A stretch of 64,000 bases of DNA from Prevotella sp. E13-17 (GTDB lineage Bacteria > Bacteroidota > Bacteroidia > Bacteroidales > Bacteroidaceae), in assembly GCF_022024035.1 (NCBI RefSeq), contig NZ_CP091787.1, positions 1,674,001 through 1,738,000 on the forward strand, read 5' to 3'. The notes below the pieces were generated by a model, which did no database searches, was not told the DNA's origin, and saw only the letters and a program-made list of their open reading frames with translations. Shown piece after piece: positions 44,126 to 52,918 of the stretch (position 1 is its first letter; each line of letters starts with the position of its first letter). A program made the position numbers and the translations under genes.

Positions 44126-45436
44126 ATGAATATGAAAGTACGTTTAGCAATCATGAATTTCCTTGAATTTGCAGTTTGGGGTGCATACCTCACTTGTATG
44201 GGAAATTATCTTGGTACAGCAGGACTTGGCAATCAAATAGCCTGGTTTTACGCCATTCAAGGAATTGTGTCTATATTCATGCCTACATTGATGGGTATTG
44301 TAGCCGACAAATATATTCAGCCGCAAAGATTGCTCGGATTGTGCCACTTCATGGCTGGCGCTGCCATGCTGGGATGTTGGTGGATTGGAGTGCAAGCTGG
44401 TTTTGGTCAGGAGATTGAACATAAGTCGGCTTTCATCGCCATGTATTCTGTTAGTGTGGCATTCTTTATGCCAACCATTGCTTTGACAAATACATCTGCT
44501 TTTACTATTTTGAAGGATAACGGAATGGATACCGTCAAAGACTTCCCACCCATTCGTGTTCTCGGAACCGTTGGCTTTATTGCCACGATGTGGTTTGTTA
44601 ATTGTGCCGTGTGGGAAGATGGCTCTTTCTTTTTCAGTCTTGTAGATAATGACTATAAGTTTCAGTACACCTATATGCAGTTTTTCGTATCTGGTTTCTT
44701 GAGCTTGGTGCTGTTTTTGTATTGTTTTACTTTGCCACAGTGTAAGTTAGAAAAGAAGCCCAACTCTTCATTGGCAGAAACCATGGGGTTGAGTGCCTTT
44801 AGATTGTTTAAGAAGAAGAAAATGGCTCTGTTCTTTATCTTCTCTGCAATGCTTGGCATGTGCCTTCAGGTGACAAATGGTTTTGCTGGTCCTTTTATCA
44901 CAAGCTTCAAGGGATGTGCCGATGAAACTATTGCAAATTCTTTTGCTGCCAATAATGCTACGCTGCTTTCGTCTATATCTCAGATTAGTGAGGCTTTGTG
45001 CATTCTGATGATTCCATTCTTTTTAAGACGATTTGGCATCAAGATAGTCATGCTCATGTCCATGTTTGCCTGGGTTTTCCGTTTTGGATTCTTCGGTCTT
45101 GGCAATCCCGCCATGCCTGGTGTCATCTTGTTTATCTTGTCATGTATTGTATATGGTGTCGCATTCGACTTCTTCAATGTTTCCGGCGGAATCTTTGTTG
45201 ATCAGGAGTGCGAACCTTCGATAAAAGCATCAGCGCAAGGCCTGTTTATGATGATGACCAATGGTATTGGTGCTACTGTAGGTACGTTGGCCGCAGGCGA
45301 GATTGTGAACAGTTATTGTTCTTGGCATGGGAAATACTTGCTTGGCGATTGGCAAACGTGTTGGTTCATCTTTGCAGCTTTTGCCTTGGTCGTTGGTGTT
45401 AGTTTCGCATTAGTTTTTAATCCAGAGAAGAAGTAA
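44126..45436 (+). CDS. MFS transporter, nucleoside:H+ symporter (NupG-like) family
   Basis: This 436-residue membrane protein has about twelve hydrophobic segments. It opens MNMKVRLAIMNFLEFAVWGAYL, the hallmark of the NupG/XapB nucleoside:proton symporter branch of the major facilitator superfamily. The motif MGIVADKYIQPQRLL (about 57-71) lies in the loop between helices 2 and 3. It probably brings nucleosides into the cell across the inner membrane. The exact substrate is not readable. It continues the long ileS run, with 22 nt before and 3 nt after it. Confidence 0.85.
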   Translation: MNMKVRLAIMNFLEFAVWGAYLTCMGNYLGTAGLGNQIAWFYAIQGIVSIFMPTLMGIVADKYIQPQRLLGLCHFMAGAAMLGCWWIGVQAGFGQEIEHKSAFIAMYSVSVAFFMPTIALTNTSAFTILKDNGMDTVKDFPPIRVLGTVGFIATMWFVNCAVWEDGSFFFSLVDNDYKFQYTYMQFFVSGFLSLVLFLYCFTLPQCKLEKKPNSSLAETMGLSAFRLFKKKKMALFFIFSAMLGMCLQVTNGFAGPFITSFKGCADETIANSFAANNATLLSSISQISEALCILMIPFFLRRFGIKIVMLMSMFAWVFRFGFFGLGNPAMPGVILFILSCIVYGVAFDFFNVSGGIFVDQECEPSIKASAQGLFMMMTNGIGATVGTLAAGEIVNSYCSWHGKYLLGDWQTCWFIFAAFALVVGVSFALVFNPEKK

Positions 45437-45439
45437 AGG

Positions 45440-45970
45440 ATGAAGCGCGTTCAACTCAGGTTTGACAGTATTCAACAAGTTGTCGGCGGGGATGGTGTTT
45501 CGATTGTCATTCTGACCGACATGGAACGAAAGAATGCCTTGTCTGTTGTATGTGACAGACATATGTCTCTCCAGTTGTCAATGCGTGTCAAGAAATTGAA
45601 GATATGCGATAATATGTTACCGGAGACGCTGGTCGGACTGTTAAAGGATAAATACGAGCTAATGATATTTGGCTTGTACGACGGTCAATACCAAGTGGTA
45701 TTAATGGATGAATATGGTAACTCGCGACGAATACTGATGAGTGATGCAATACTGCTCACAATGATATCAGACACGCCCCTTTATATTGAAGGAACGTTAA
45801 TGGGACGTCAGTGCGTCCCGTTTGAGGCTGGTGCGAAAGGTATTGCAATTCCTATCAATACGATGGACGTTTCCAGATTAAAACAAGCTTTACAGCGTGC
45901 TGTTGATGACGAGAACTATGAATTGGCTTCTCAGCTACGTGATGAAATAAGCAAAAGAGTAGATAAGTAA
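45440..45970 (+). CDS. Bifunctional nuclease (BFN/DUF151) domain protein with UVR motif
   Basis: This 176-residue protein combines a BFN/DUF151 domain (about 1-130, DGQYQVVLMDEYGNSRRILMS region) with a C-terminal UvrB/UvrC-type motif (about 146-172, ALQRAVDDENYELASQLRDEI). Relatives have been described as nucleases, but the activity here is inferred. It starts 3 nt after the MFS stop and its stop overlaps the rsmE start by 1 nt, so the three are cotranscribed. Confidence 0.82.
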   Translation: MKRVQLRFDSIQQVVGGDGVSIVILTDMERKNALSVVCDRHMSLQLSMRVKKLKICDNMLPETLVGLLKDKYELMIFGLYDGQYQVVLMDEYGNSRRILMSDAILLTMISDTPLYIEGTLMGRQCVPFEAGAKGIAIPINTMDVSRLKQALQRAVDDENYELASQLRDEISKRVDK

Positions 45971-46689
45971 TGAAGGAAGTACGTTATTTTTATGTCCCCA
46001 ATGCTGATAGTGTCGGTGAATTGCCTGAAGAAGAAGCTGTTCATGCGTTGCGTGTACTTCGACTTAAAACTGGTGATGAGATGATGCTGATGGATGGTAA
46101 TGGAGTCTTTTATAGAGCTATCGTGACAATGGCATCTTCTAAGAGGTGTCTTTATTCTATTCAAGAATCCTATCCTCAGCAGCGGGCATGGAAAGGTCGT
46201 GTTCATCTGGCTATAGCACCTACCAAGATGATGGAACGCATAGAGTGGATGGCAGAGAAAGCTACAGAGATTGGTTTCGATGAGTTGTCTCTATTGAAAT
46301 GTAAGTTTTCTGAGCGTAAGATCGTCAAGACACCGCGGATAGAAAAGATCGTTATTTCTGCTGTCAAGCAAAGTCGTAAGGCATGGACACCCATTATCAA
46401 TGAAATGACTTCGTTTGACGATTTCGTTCAGTCGCATCAATCTGGCCGTCGGTATATTGCACATTGTTACGACGAGGTACCCCGGTTAAATTTGTTTGAT
46501 GAGCTACGCCAACCATGTGAAGATCATGATGCTTTAGTGATGATTGGACCAGAAGGTGATTTCTCGATCGATGAGGTTCGTAGAGCTGTTGATGCTGGTT
46601 TTGTTTCTGTCACTTTAGGCGATAGCCGCCTGAGAACCGAGACAGCAGGATTGTCTGCTATTATGATGATGCAATTATCCAAACAGTAG
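45970..46689 (+). CDS. rsmE: 16S rRNA (uracil-1498-N3)-methyltransferase
   Basis: RsmE methylates U1498 of 16S rRNA near the P-site. The 239-residue SPOUT-type protein has the PUA-like N-terminal part (EEAVHALRVLRLKTGDEM, about 18-35) and the knot core: KATEIGFDEL (about 97-106), KQSRKAWTP (about 135-143) and IGPEGDFSIDEV (about 194-205). The final motif is LGDSRLRTETAGL. The length agrees with the family. It is followed by the DUF3256 gene after 4 nt. Confidence 0.95.
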   Translation: MKEVRYFYVPNADSVGELPEEEAVHALRVLRLKTGDEMMLMDGNGVFYRAIVTMASSKRCLYSIQESYPQQRAWKGRVHLAIAPTKMMERIEWMAEKATEIGFDELSLLKCKFSERKIVKTPRIEKIVISAVKQSRKAWTPIINEMTSFDDFVQSHQSGRRYIAHCYDEVPRLNLFDELRQPCEDHDALVMIGPEGDFSIDEVRRAVDAGFVSVTLGDSRLRTETAGLSAIMMMQLSKQ

Positions 46690-46693
46690 AATT

Positions 46694-47134
46694 ATGAAGA
46701 AGATTTTGTTTTTAACTTTGCTTTTAAGCTTATCTGTTAACATTCAGGCTGAAACAAAAAAGATTAGTGAATTATTTAAGCAGATGCCAGATTCTCTGAT
46801 GCCTTATCTGACTACCAATAATTGTTTGGATATGATAGACTTTCGTGAAGCTGGAATGAAAGCTGAAGTCAACAACCTGTTGGATGGAAACAGTGAGATG
46901 ACGTACTTAAGCGACGATTCTCTAAGCATTAGAATGAGTGATGCCTTACGTATAGACATGAGCCTCATGATGAAAGACAGTCTTCAAGTATGCGTTCGAA
47001 AGACATATATGAATAAAAATAGCCAGATAGAGGTTGTCGTTTCATTTTATACCCCTAACTGGCATTTAATTAATACTACTACGGAAAAAACCTTAGTGTT
47101 GAAGCGAGACGAAGAGATGTTTAAGGACTACTAA
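46694..47134 (+). CDS. DUF3256 family secreted protein
   Basis: The 146-residue protein starts with a signal peptide (MKKILFLTLLLSLSVNIQA, about 1-19), then the DUF3256 core (ISELFKQMPDSLMPYLTTNNCLDMIDF, residues about 23-50). It is acidic and probably periplasmic or surface-facing. The family is confined to Bacteroidetes and has no assigned function. It is the last gene of the ileS run and overlaps the convergent Spy-like gene by 4 nt, leaving no room for a separate terminator. Confidence 0.78.
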   Translation: MKKILFLTLLLSLSVNIQAETKKISELFKQMPDSLMPYLTTNNCLDMIDFREAGMKAEVNNLLDGNSEMTYLSDDSLSIRMSDALRIDMSLMMKDSLQVCVRKTYMNKNSQIEVVVSFYTPNWHLINTTTEKTLVLKRDEEMFKDY

Positions 47135-47574
47135 TGTTTTGCCCTCTTATTCATTGGCCTATTGTTCTCCCAGTTCTTCATCATTTTTCTATGGAATCGG
47201 TCTTCCGCTTTTAATATATCATATACTTTTGAGGCTGAAAGAGACTTAAGAAATTTCTCGTGATATGCCTTTTGAAGTTCTTTCAGCTCAACATCTATTT
47301 GATCTCTTTCCTTAATTGCCTTCAAGCATCCTTTCTCATCTTGAGGTTTTTTCTTAGCTATTGACCTCTGTTTAAGAAACAACAAGCGTTGCTTCTCCCT
47401 CATCTCTTTATATATGGGAAAGAATATAGATGCCTCTTGATGAGATAGGTTTGCCTCTTTTGTAATGTATGACACCAATTCGGCTTCAAATTTCTCTGGT
47501 GAGAATTTTGCTTGCTGTGCTTGTATGTTAATACTAAAAACAAAAGCAAAGATGAATAGGATTAATTTTTTCAT
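47131..47574 (-). CDS. Spy/CpxP-like periplasmic protein (147 aa)
   Basis: The start at 47574 (MKKLILFIF) is preceded by the strong ribosome-binding site GGGAGGAACGAC. An open extension to 47595 lacks a signal. The protein has a signal peptide (about 1-19, SINIQAQ) and an otherwise helical, charged body with heptad-like Leu, Lys and Glu spacing, in the manner of Spy-type stress chaperones. That likeness is structural, not a family match. It comes after a likely anti-sigma factor and an ECF sigma gene, so it may belong to their regulon. Confidence 0.55.
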   Translation of the reverse strand: MKKLILFIFAFVFSINIQAQQAKFSPEKFEAELVSYITKEANLSHQEASIFFPIYKEMREKQRLLFLKQRSIAKKKPQDEKGCLKAIKERDQIDVELKELQKAYHEKFLKSLSASKVYDILKAEDRFHRKMMKNWENNRPMNKRAKH

Positions 47575-47595
47575 TGTCGTTCCTCCCTTGTTCAT

Positions 47596-47946
47596 TTATA
47601 AGTCTGCTAACAGATAAGCGTAGATATCTTGGTTGTCAACCATCGCATAGTCCACCGCATCATCAAAATATGTATCAGACGATTCGATGGTAGTGGTTGC
47701 AATTTGTTGTTGAGTTTGCTCAGTACTGTCCTTCATTAAAAATGTTGCACTTAAAACGATGACGCCTGTAAAAACGGCAGCATAGAGTAGGGGTCGCAGA
47801 TAACGAATGATAGCAGGCTTGCGATTATTTTCAGGAAGTTTTTCCATCATTCTATCCGTGAAGTGTTCAAAATACCCATCAGGGGTGGAGAAGGGATTGT
47901 TTCTCCCCATCTTCTGTCTGATATAATCTACTCCTTCGTTCTGCAT
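47596..47946 (-). CDS. Single-span membrane protein, probable anti-sigma factor
   Basis: This 116-residue protein has a cytoplasmic N-terminus with NPFSTPDGYFEHFTDRMMEKLPE (about 16-38), one transmembrane helix (about 50-67, LLYAAVFTGVIVLSATFL) and an acidic periplasmic tail. The gene starts 45 bp after the ECF sigma stop on the same strand. The N-terminal FSTPDGYFEHF sequence recurs in small membrane proteins encoded beside Bacteroidetes ECF sigma factors. Its role as an anti-sigma factor is inferred from position, since no zinc motif is present. Confidence 0.58.
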   Translation of the reverse strand: MQNEGVDYIRQKMGRNNPFSTPDGYFEHFTDRMMEKLPENNRKPAIIRYLRPLLYAAVFTGVIVLSATFLMKDSTEQTQQQIATTTIESSDTYFDDAVDYAMVDNQDIYAYLLADL

Positions 47947-47990
47947 ATTAGTACATTTTTTTTATATAGATGTTTTTAATCGCAAATAGT

Positions 47991-48542
47991 TTAATCATGT
48001 CGCTTAAAAAAATCTTCTATTTTTTTTACTGCAATATGATATGAAGCCTTGAGACCTCCTTCTGTAGTTCCTGTGATCTTGCTAATCTCACTATATTTCA
48101 TTTCTTCATAATAGCGCAGCATGAATACCGTTTTTTGCACATCCGGCAGTTGTGCTATTGCTTCTTGAAGTTGTGCTTCCGTTTCATCGCCATTGAAATA
48201 ATGGTCCGCCTGCAATTGATTGGCTATTCCTAAATCAGCATCGTCTGTGCTGAGTGTTGAACGCACCTTCTTCTTCCTCATAAAGTCTAAGGCCTCATTG
48301 ATGGCTATCCTCGACAGCCAGGTGTAAAGCTTAGCATCTCCATGAAAAGAATCTAATGAATTCCAGGCTTTGATGAATGTATTCTGAAGCACATCGTCTG
48401 CGTCTTCGTGGATTAACACGATACGTCGAATTTGCCAATATAGTTTTTCACTATATTGCCTTACCATCAGTTCAAATCCTTTTCTCCTGGTATTTGATTC
48501 TTTGATGAGATCACAGATTTGTTGGTCGTTACAAGGCTCCAT
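47991..48542 (-). CDS. ECF-type RNA polymerase sigma factor
   Basis: A 183-residue group 4 sigma factor. Region 2 has EDADDVLQNTFIKAWNSLDSF (about 41-61) and TWLSRIAINEALDFMRKKK (about 69-87). Region 4 has LPDVQKTVFMLRYYEEMKYSEISKITGTTEGGLKASYH (about 132-169). No region 3 is present. It directs RNA polymerase to a stress or envelope regulon. The membrane protein and Spy-like genes follow on the same strand, probably under its control. The upstream gene is an L,D-transpeptidase. Confidence 0.92.
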   Translation of the reverse strand: MEPCNDQQICDLIKESNTRRKGFELMVRQYSEKLYWQIRRIVLIHEDADDVLQNTFIKAWNSLDSFHGDAKLYTWLSRIAINEALDFMRKKKVRSTLSTDDADLGIANQLQADHYFNGDETEAQLQEAIAQLPDVQKTVFMLRYYEEMKYSEISKITGTTEGGLKASYHIAVKKIEDFFKRHD

Positions 48543-48560
48543 TATGTTTCTTTTGATGTG

Positions 48561-50135
48561 CTAAGGTAGAAGGGGTTTAATGGCTTTCAGTATTTGCTTG
48601 TCATACTCGTATCGATCTGGCCAATATTCAATAATCTGTGTCTTGGGGTCGGGCAACGCAGTATAGTATCCAATTAATAATGGTATCTCAGGATTCACTC
48701 TGTGAGAGTTGATCAACCTGATATTTCTTGCTTCAGATCTATGTTGTTGTAGATAGTTCTGTAGATATCTTTTTCCTTTTTCAGATTCCGGCTTGATGTC
48801 CACAGAAAGACGTATCTTGTCCAATGTCCATTCATCTAAATCGGGTAGAACAAACCTGGTCAGGTCAAATGGCTTTTGCACGCGCACACATCCATGCGAG
48901 ATGGTTCTCCGTTCATTTTGGAATGCTCCCGGGCTATTCGTGTCGTGAAGATATACAGAGAAATGATTAGGGAATCTAAATATGATTCTTCCAAGAGAAT
49001 TACCAGCTCCGCTTTTCTGACTTATGCGATAACCGCCACTTCGCAGTTGTGTACTGGTAATGTCAATTGGGTTGATGGTATCACCTTCTTTGTTAATAAT
49101 AGAATAGCGATGACGTGCAAAATAGGCAGAATCACCAGCATGAGCACTCACCTCGTTTTTGATGATACTCATCGGGATGCCCCATTCAGGGTTGAACTGT
49201 ACTAAGTTGATTTTGCTTATCAGCATTGGTGTTTTTGTATAAAATGCGCCGCAACAGATTTTCATAGACAAAACACTATCGGCTTGCACAGCCCAAAGGG
49301 TTTGCGCTGGTATGTTTACAAAGATATGCTTTTCTTCGTTGAGGGGATTGTTCTTCATCTGCCAGCGGCATCTTTCCATGTTAGACAGAAGTTTCTGCCG
49401 ATGTTCTTTCAGACTGTCATTCTGTAAAGCCCCTTTGAGTTGTGTGTAAATAGGATTGATTGTTTCAACAGATTCCAAGAATTCCAGCACGTCGTCGTTG
49501 GTAGCCTTAGAAAAGGCATCCTTTATAAAGACACTATCTGGCAACTGGATGTCAATGTCGAACAGGGGGCGATAGCCACCATTGTTGTCTCGATCTAATC
49601 TGTTGTGTAGTCTTAATGGATTCGTAAAACCGAAACGCTGTCCTGATACGTAGGTGAGGTAGGATTTTGACAGATTATACTCAAGCCTTGCCATTGTTCT
49701 GTATATGGTGGAACAAGAGTCGGCAATCTGCTCTTTTAGTCTTGTAATGTCCGCCAAGATGCTGTCCACCAAGAACGCATTTCTGCTGAAGCCTATTTCT
49801 TCGGTCTTCTTTCCTATTAGCCTAATCAGAGTGTCACTCTTTTCAAGCGCTTCGGGTGAAATGCTCCATAAACATTCTCCACCATCTTGATAATACCTGA
49901 CGGTCTCCTTATAAGATAATACCGAATCTTTATCGTTTATCAGTATCTGGTCTAATGTGATATGTGCTGAATCAAAGTTTGCAGACAGCGATTCGGCTAT
50001 TCTGTCATAAGTGTCGTCAACAAACATTCTCTTACAACCACAGACAACAATTGTAAGAAGAACGACAACAATACTTGATATAGTTATTGTACGGTGACTT
50101 TGCGTACTACTTTTCCTACTTTTATAATGTAGCAC
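48561..50135 (-). CDS. L,D-transpeptidase (YkuD) family lipoprotein
   Basis: The 524-residue protein has an N-terminal membrane or lipoprotein signal (about 14-34, ending CGC, so C34 may be acylated). A helical region of about 200 residues follows, then a YkuD domain with H397 (YLHDTN), H414 and catalytic C416 (SHGCVRV). It crosslinks peptidoglycan stems or attaches proteins to them in the periplasm. The length and the N-terminal domain resemble the YcbB/LdtD group. The start overlaps the small upstream gene by 52 nt, and no better start was found. Confidence 0.87.
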   Translation of the reverse strand: MLHYKSRKSSTQSHRTITISSIVVVLLTIVVCGCKRMFVDDTYDRIAESLSANFDSAHITLDQILINDKDSVLSYKETVRYYQDGGECLWSISPEALEKSDTLIRLIGKKTEEIGFSRNAFLVDSILADITRLKEQIADSCSTIYRTMARLEYNLSKSYLTYVSGQRFGFTNPLRLHNRLDRDNNGGYRPLFDIDIQLPDSVFIKDAFSKATNDDVLEFLESVETINPIYTQLKGALQNDSLKEHRQKLLSNMERCRWQMKNNPLNEEKHIFVNIPAQTLWAVQADSVLSMKICCGAFYTKTPMLISKINLVQFNPEWGIPMSIIKNEVSAHAGDSAYFARHRYSIINKEGDTINPIDITSTQLRSGGYRISQKSGAGNSLGRIIFRFPNHFSVYLHDTNSPGAFQNERRTISHGCVRVQKPFDLTRFVLPDLDEWTLDKIRLSVDIKPESEKGKRYLQNYLQQHRSEARNIRLINSHRVNPEIPLLIGYYTALPDPKTQIIEYWPDRYEYDKQILKAIKPLLP

Positions 50136-50401
50136 CCTTTTTGCAGATTGTTAATATGTACACGTTGTGAAGAACTCTCTATTTTATATTGTGCAACAGG
50201 ACGACCTGTGAGTGACACGATTTCCATGGTCATTCCATTTGCTCCCTGAATGATGACAGTTTTCCCTTCAACAATAATCGAAGGTGCGTTGTCCTCAATC
50301 TGCTCAGCAACTCCCATCTCTAACACCATATTCATAGCGTAGATAGGTGTAGCTACACTAAGCGTTGTTACACAAAAGAGTATGAGTAATTTTCTTCGCA
50401 T
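50084..50401 (-). CDS. Small secreted protein made of a T9SS-tail-like domain (105 aa)
   Basis: From the ATG at 50401 (MRRKLLILF) the protein has a signal peptide (about 1-22), a short linker and then one beta-rich domain of about 60 residues (MEIVSLTGRPVAQYKIESS, then GCYIIKVGKVVRKVTVQ at the end). That domain is like the C-terminal sorting domains of type IX secretion cargo. No other domain is present. An in-frame ATG at 50407 is possible. The stop overlaps the L,D-transpeptidase start by 52 nt. What it is for is unclear. Confidence 0.6.
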   Translation of the reverse strand: MRRKLLILFCVTTLSVATPIYAMNMVLEMGVAEQIEDNAPSIIVEGKTVIIQGANGMTMEIVSLTGRPVAQYKIESSSQRVHINNLQKGCYIIKVGKVVRKVTVQ

Positions 50402-50474
50402 AGACAATCTTCATTTAATAATTGCTGCAAATGTAGGAATAATATTTGAAAATTCCAAGAAAAAAGTGAAAAAA

Positions 50475-51785
50475 CTATTTCTTTTCACTTTTATTCTTGT
50501 GTTCTTGTGGTCTCTTGTGGTGTTCTTTTCTGTTATCTTTCCTGACCACTTTCCCATTGTCTCTTCCTTTATTTCTCTTGTAGTTGTGTCGCCCTTTCCT
50601 GCTTTTGCCAGTGCGCTTGTCTTCTTTGACAATCTTGTATTCCGGTCCCTCACCGAGCCCTTCAGGAATAGCGTTTTTCTCTACATCTTTTTCCAAGAAT
50701 CTCTCGATTTGCTGGAACTGCCTCATGTCCTTTTCGTTGACAAAGGTGATTGCAACTCCATCGCGGTCAGCTCGAGCTGTGCGGCCTATACGGTGAACAT
50801 AGTCTTCGGCATCATTAGGCACGTCAAAATTAATAACGGTCTGAATGTCGTCGATATCTATTCCACGACTTACTATGTCTGTGGCAACCAACACATCTAT
50901 CTGCCCAGCCTTGAACTGATACATGACTTCATCTCTCTCTGCCTGGCTAAGGTCAGAGTGCATCGGTGCACAGTTGATTTTCATTTTTTGAAGCGTGCGA
51001 TTGATTTCTTTCACACGTTCTTTCTTTCCGCAAAAGATGATGACACGCTTAAAGCCTCCCAGTTTGAAGAGATGCTCGATGATTTTCACTTTCTGAGGAT
51101 CGTAGCAAACATAAGCAGACTGCTTAATCTTTTCGGCTGGCTTGCTCACTTTTAGCTTCACCTCTACCGGATTTTTAAGAAGTGATACGGCTAATTCTCG
51201 AATTTTTGCGGGCATGGTTGCCGAGAACATGACCTTCTGACAATTTTGGGGAAGCAACTTGTTGATCTGCATGATGTCCTCCGAAAAACCCATGTCCAAC
51301 ATACGGTCAGCTTCGTCTAGCACAAAGAACGATGTTTTTGATAAATCAAGATTTCCAACCTTTAGATGACTTAGGAGTCTTCCCGGTGTTGCAATTACGA
51401 CCGGTGCACCACCACGAAGACTCTTGATTTCTTGGTCAAAACGCGAGCCGTCATTGCCGCCATAAACTGCGATAGATGACACATTGTCAAGGTAGTAGCT
51501 GAAACCTTCCATGGCTTGGTCTATCTGTTGCGCCAATTCGCGAGTCGGAGACATAATGATACAATTAATGGCATCATCAGGGAATCCACCATCGTCAAGC
51601 ATACTGAGTATGGGTAGCAGATAGGCTGCCGTTTTTCCTGTGCCAGTTTGTGCGACACCTAATACGTCGTGTCCGTCAAGTATTTCTGGAATGCACTTTT
51701 CCTGTATAGGAGTCATTTCGTCAAAGTGCATGTCATAGAGTGCGTCGAGAATGTTGTCGTTTAAATATGTTTCTTCAAATGTCAT
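50475..51785 (-). CDS. DEAD/DEAH-box RNA helicase
   Basis: This 436-residue RhlE-like RNA helicase has every core motif: the Q motif near MTPIQEKCIPE, Walker A AQTGTGKTAAYLL (about 47-59), PTRELAQQI, VLDEADRML (DEAD box, about 158-166), SATMP and HRIGRTAR. The tail of about 60 residues is very basic (Lys/Arg/His/Asn) and probably binds RNA. It likely remodels rRNA or mRNA. The start is ATG 51785, since a TTG at 51791 is in frame but unlikely. It comes last in a minus-strand run with the permease, tgt and lon. Confidence 0.94.
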   Translation of the reverse strand: MTFEETYLNDNILDALYDMHFDEMTPIQEKCIPEILDGHDVLGVAQTGTGKTAAYLLPILSMLDDGGFPDDAINCIIMSPTRELAQQIDQAMEGFSYYLDNVSSIAVYGGNDGSRFDQEIKSLRGGAPVVIATPGRLLSHLKVGNLDLSKTSFFVLDEADRMLDMGFSEDIMQINKLLPQNCQKVMFSATMPAKIRELAVSLLKNPVEVKLKVSKPAEKIKQSAYVCYDPQKVKIIEHLFKLGGFKRVIIFCGKKERVKEINRTLQKMKINCAPMHSDLSQAERDEVMYQFKAGQIDVLVATDIVSRGIDIDDIQTVINFDVPNDAEDYVHRIGRTARADRDGVAITFVNEKDMRQFQQIERFLEKDVEKNAIPEGLGEGPEYKIVKEDKRTGKSRKGRHNYKRNKGRDNGKVVRKDNRKEHHKRPQEHKNKSEKK

Positions 51786-51787
51786 AA

Positions 51788-52918
51788 TCAATTAGGTGCT
51801 TGCCTATAACAGTAATAGGCGATTAGTGCATACAATATGTTGGGAATCCATACAGCCAGAATGGGAGGAGCGCTGGCATTGATGGCAAATGTAGAACTGA
51901 CGGTTTGTAGCAGGATATATGAGAACGATAGTCCAAGACCTATTCCCAGATATAATCCCATACCACCTTTCCGCTTTCTTGATGATAGCGATGCTCCAAT
52001 GATTGTCAGGATGAATGAAGCGAAGGATGTTGCTATACGTTTGTGGTATTCCACTTCATACTGAACCACATTGACTGAGCCACGCTCTTGCTGCTTGTTA
52101 ATGTAGCGTTTGAGCTCGGGCGAAGTGAATGTTTCTTGCTGTCCTTTTGAGTACACCAAGTCCATCGGTTCCATAATGATGGTTGTATCCATTTCTGTCC
52201 CCGTGGTGATATGCTCGCGCAATCCTTTGAGTGTCCTTATTTTATAGTTGATTGCTTTCCACTGATAGCGTGAGTCGCTGATGGTATCATACTGAATCAC
52301 GTTTGCCGTCATGTGACTCACCAGCTTTTTGTCTTCAAACTTGTCAAGTGTAAAACCATAACCTCGTTTCGTCAGGTTGTCATACGACTGCATAAACGCG
52401 ATGACGCCTGGCCCTACTTGAAGTTGCACATTCACTGCCGAGGTGGTTTTACGCTTGTTTTTATACTGAGTTTCAAAGTTCTGCCTTACCACATTTCCTT
52501 TGGGAATGAGGAATGCCGACAAATAGAAATTCAGTCCTGCGATGATCGCTGCCGAGATCAGGTAGGGCCTCAAGAGTCTTTTGAAACTTGTGCCTGAAGC
52601 CAACATGGCTATAATCTCAGAGTTGCCGGCCAATTTCGACGTAAAGAATATGACGGCTATGAACACAAACAGCGGTGAGAAAAGACTGGCATAGTAGGGG
52701 ATGAAGTTGGCATAATAGTCGAAGATAATGGCCTTCCATGGCGCATGATTATTAGAGAACTTAGCAAGGTTCTCATTGAAATCAAACACGATGGAGATAG
52801 ATATAATCAAGAAGATGGAATAGATATAGGTTCCAATAAACTTTGAGATGATATACCTGTCGATGCGTGTCAGTAATAGTTTGGCAGGATTTTGAATCTT
52901 CAACTTGTGTATCTTCAT
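51788..52918 (-). CDS. LptF/LptG family permease
   Basis: A 376-residue inner-membrane protein of the LptF/LptG family, which with LptB extracts lipopolysaccharide for transport to the outer membrane. It has three N-terminal helices, a periplasmic domain (about 150-280, with FETQYKNKRKTTSAVNVQL) and three C-terminal helices. Bacteroidetes often have the two permeases in separate places, and which of the two this one is cannot be decided. It overlaps tgt by 4 nt and lies 2 nt from the helicase start codon. Confidence 0.88.
   Translation of the reverse strand: MKIHKLKIQNPAKLLLTRIDRYIISKFIGTYIYSIFLIISISIVFDFNENLAKFSNNHAPWKAIIFDYYANFIPYYASLFSPLFVFIAVIFFTSKLAGNSEIIAMLASGTSFKRLLRPYLISAAIIAGLNFYLSAFLIPKGNVVRQNFETQYKNKRKTTSAVNVQLQVGPGVIAFMQSYDNLTKRGYGFTLDKFEDKKLVSHMTANVIQYDTISDSRYQWKAINYKIRTLKGLREHITTGTEMDTTIIMEPMDLVYSKGQQETFTSPELKRYINKQQERGSVNVVQYEVEYHKRIATSFASFILTIIGASLSSRKRKGGMGLYLGIGLGLSFSYILLQTVSSTFAINASAPPILAVWIPNILYALIAYYCYRQAPN

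Noticed and set aside
50382..51155. Open frame of 257 codons on the plus strand
   Set aside because: It lies antisense to the DEAD-box helicase and matches no protein pattern. The helicase motifs prove the minus strand.
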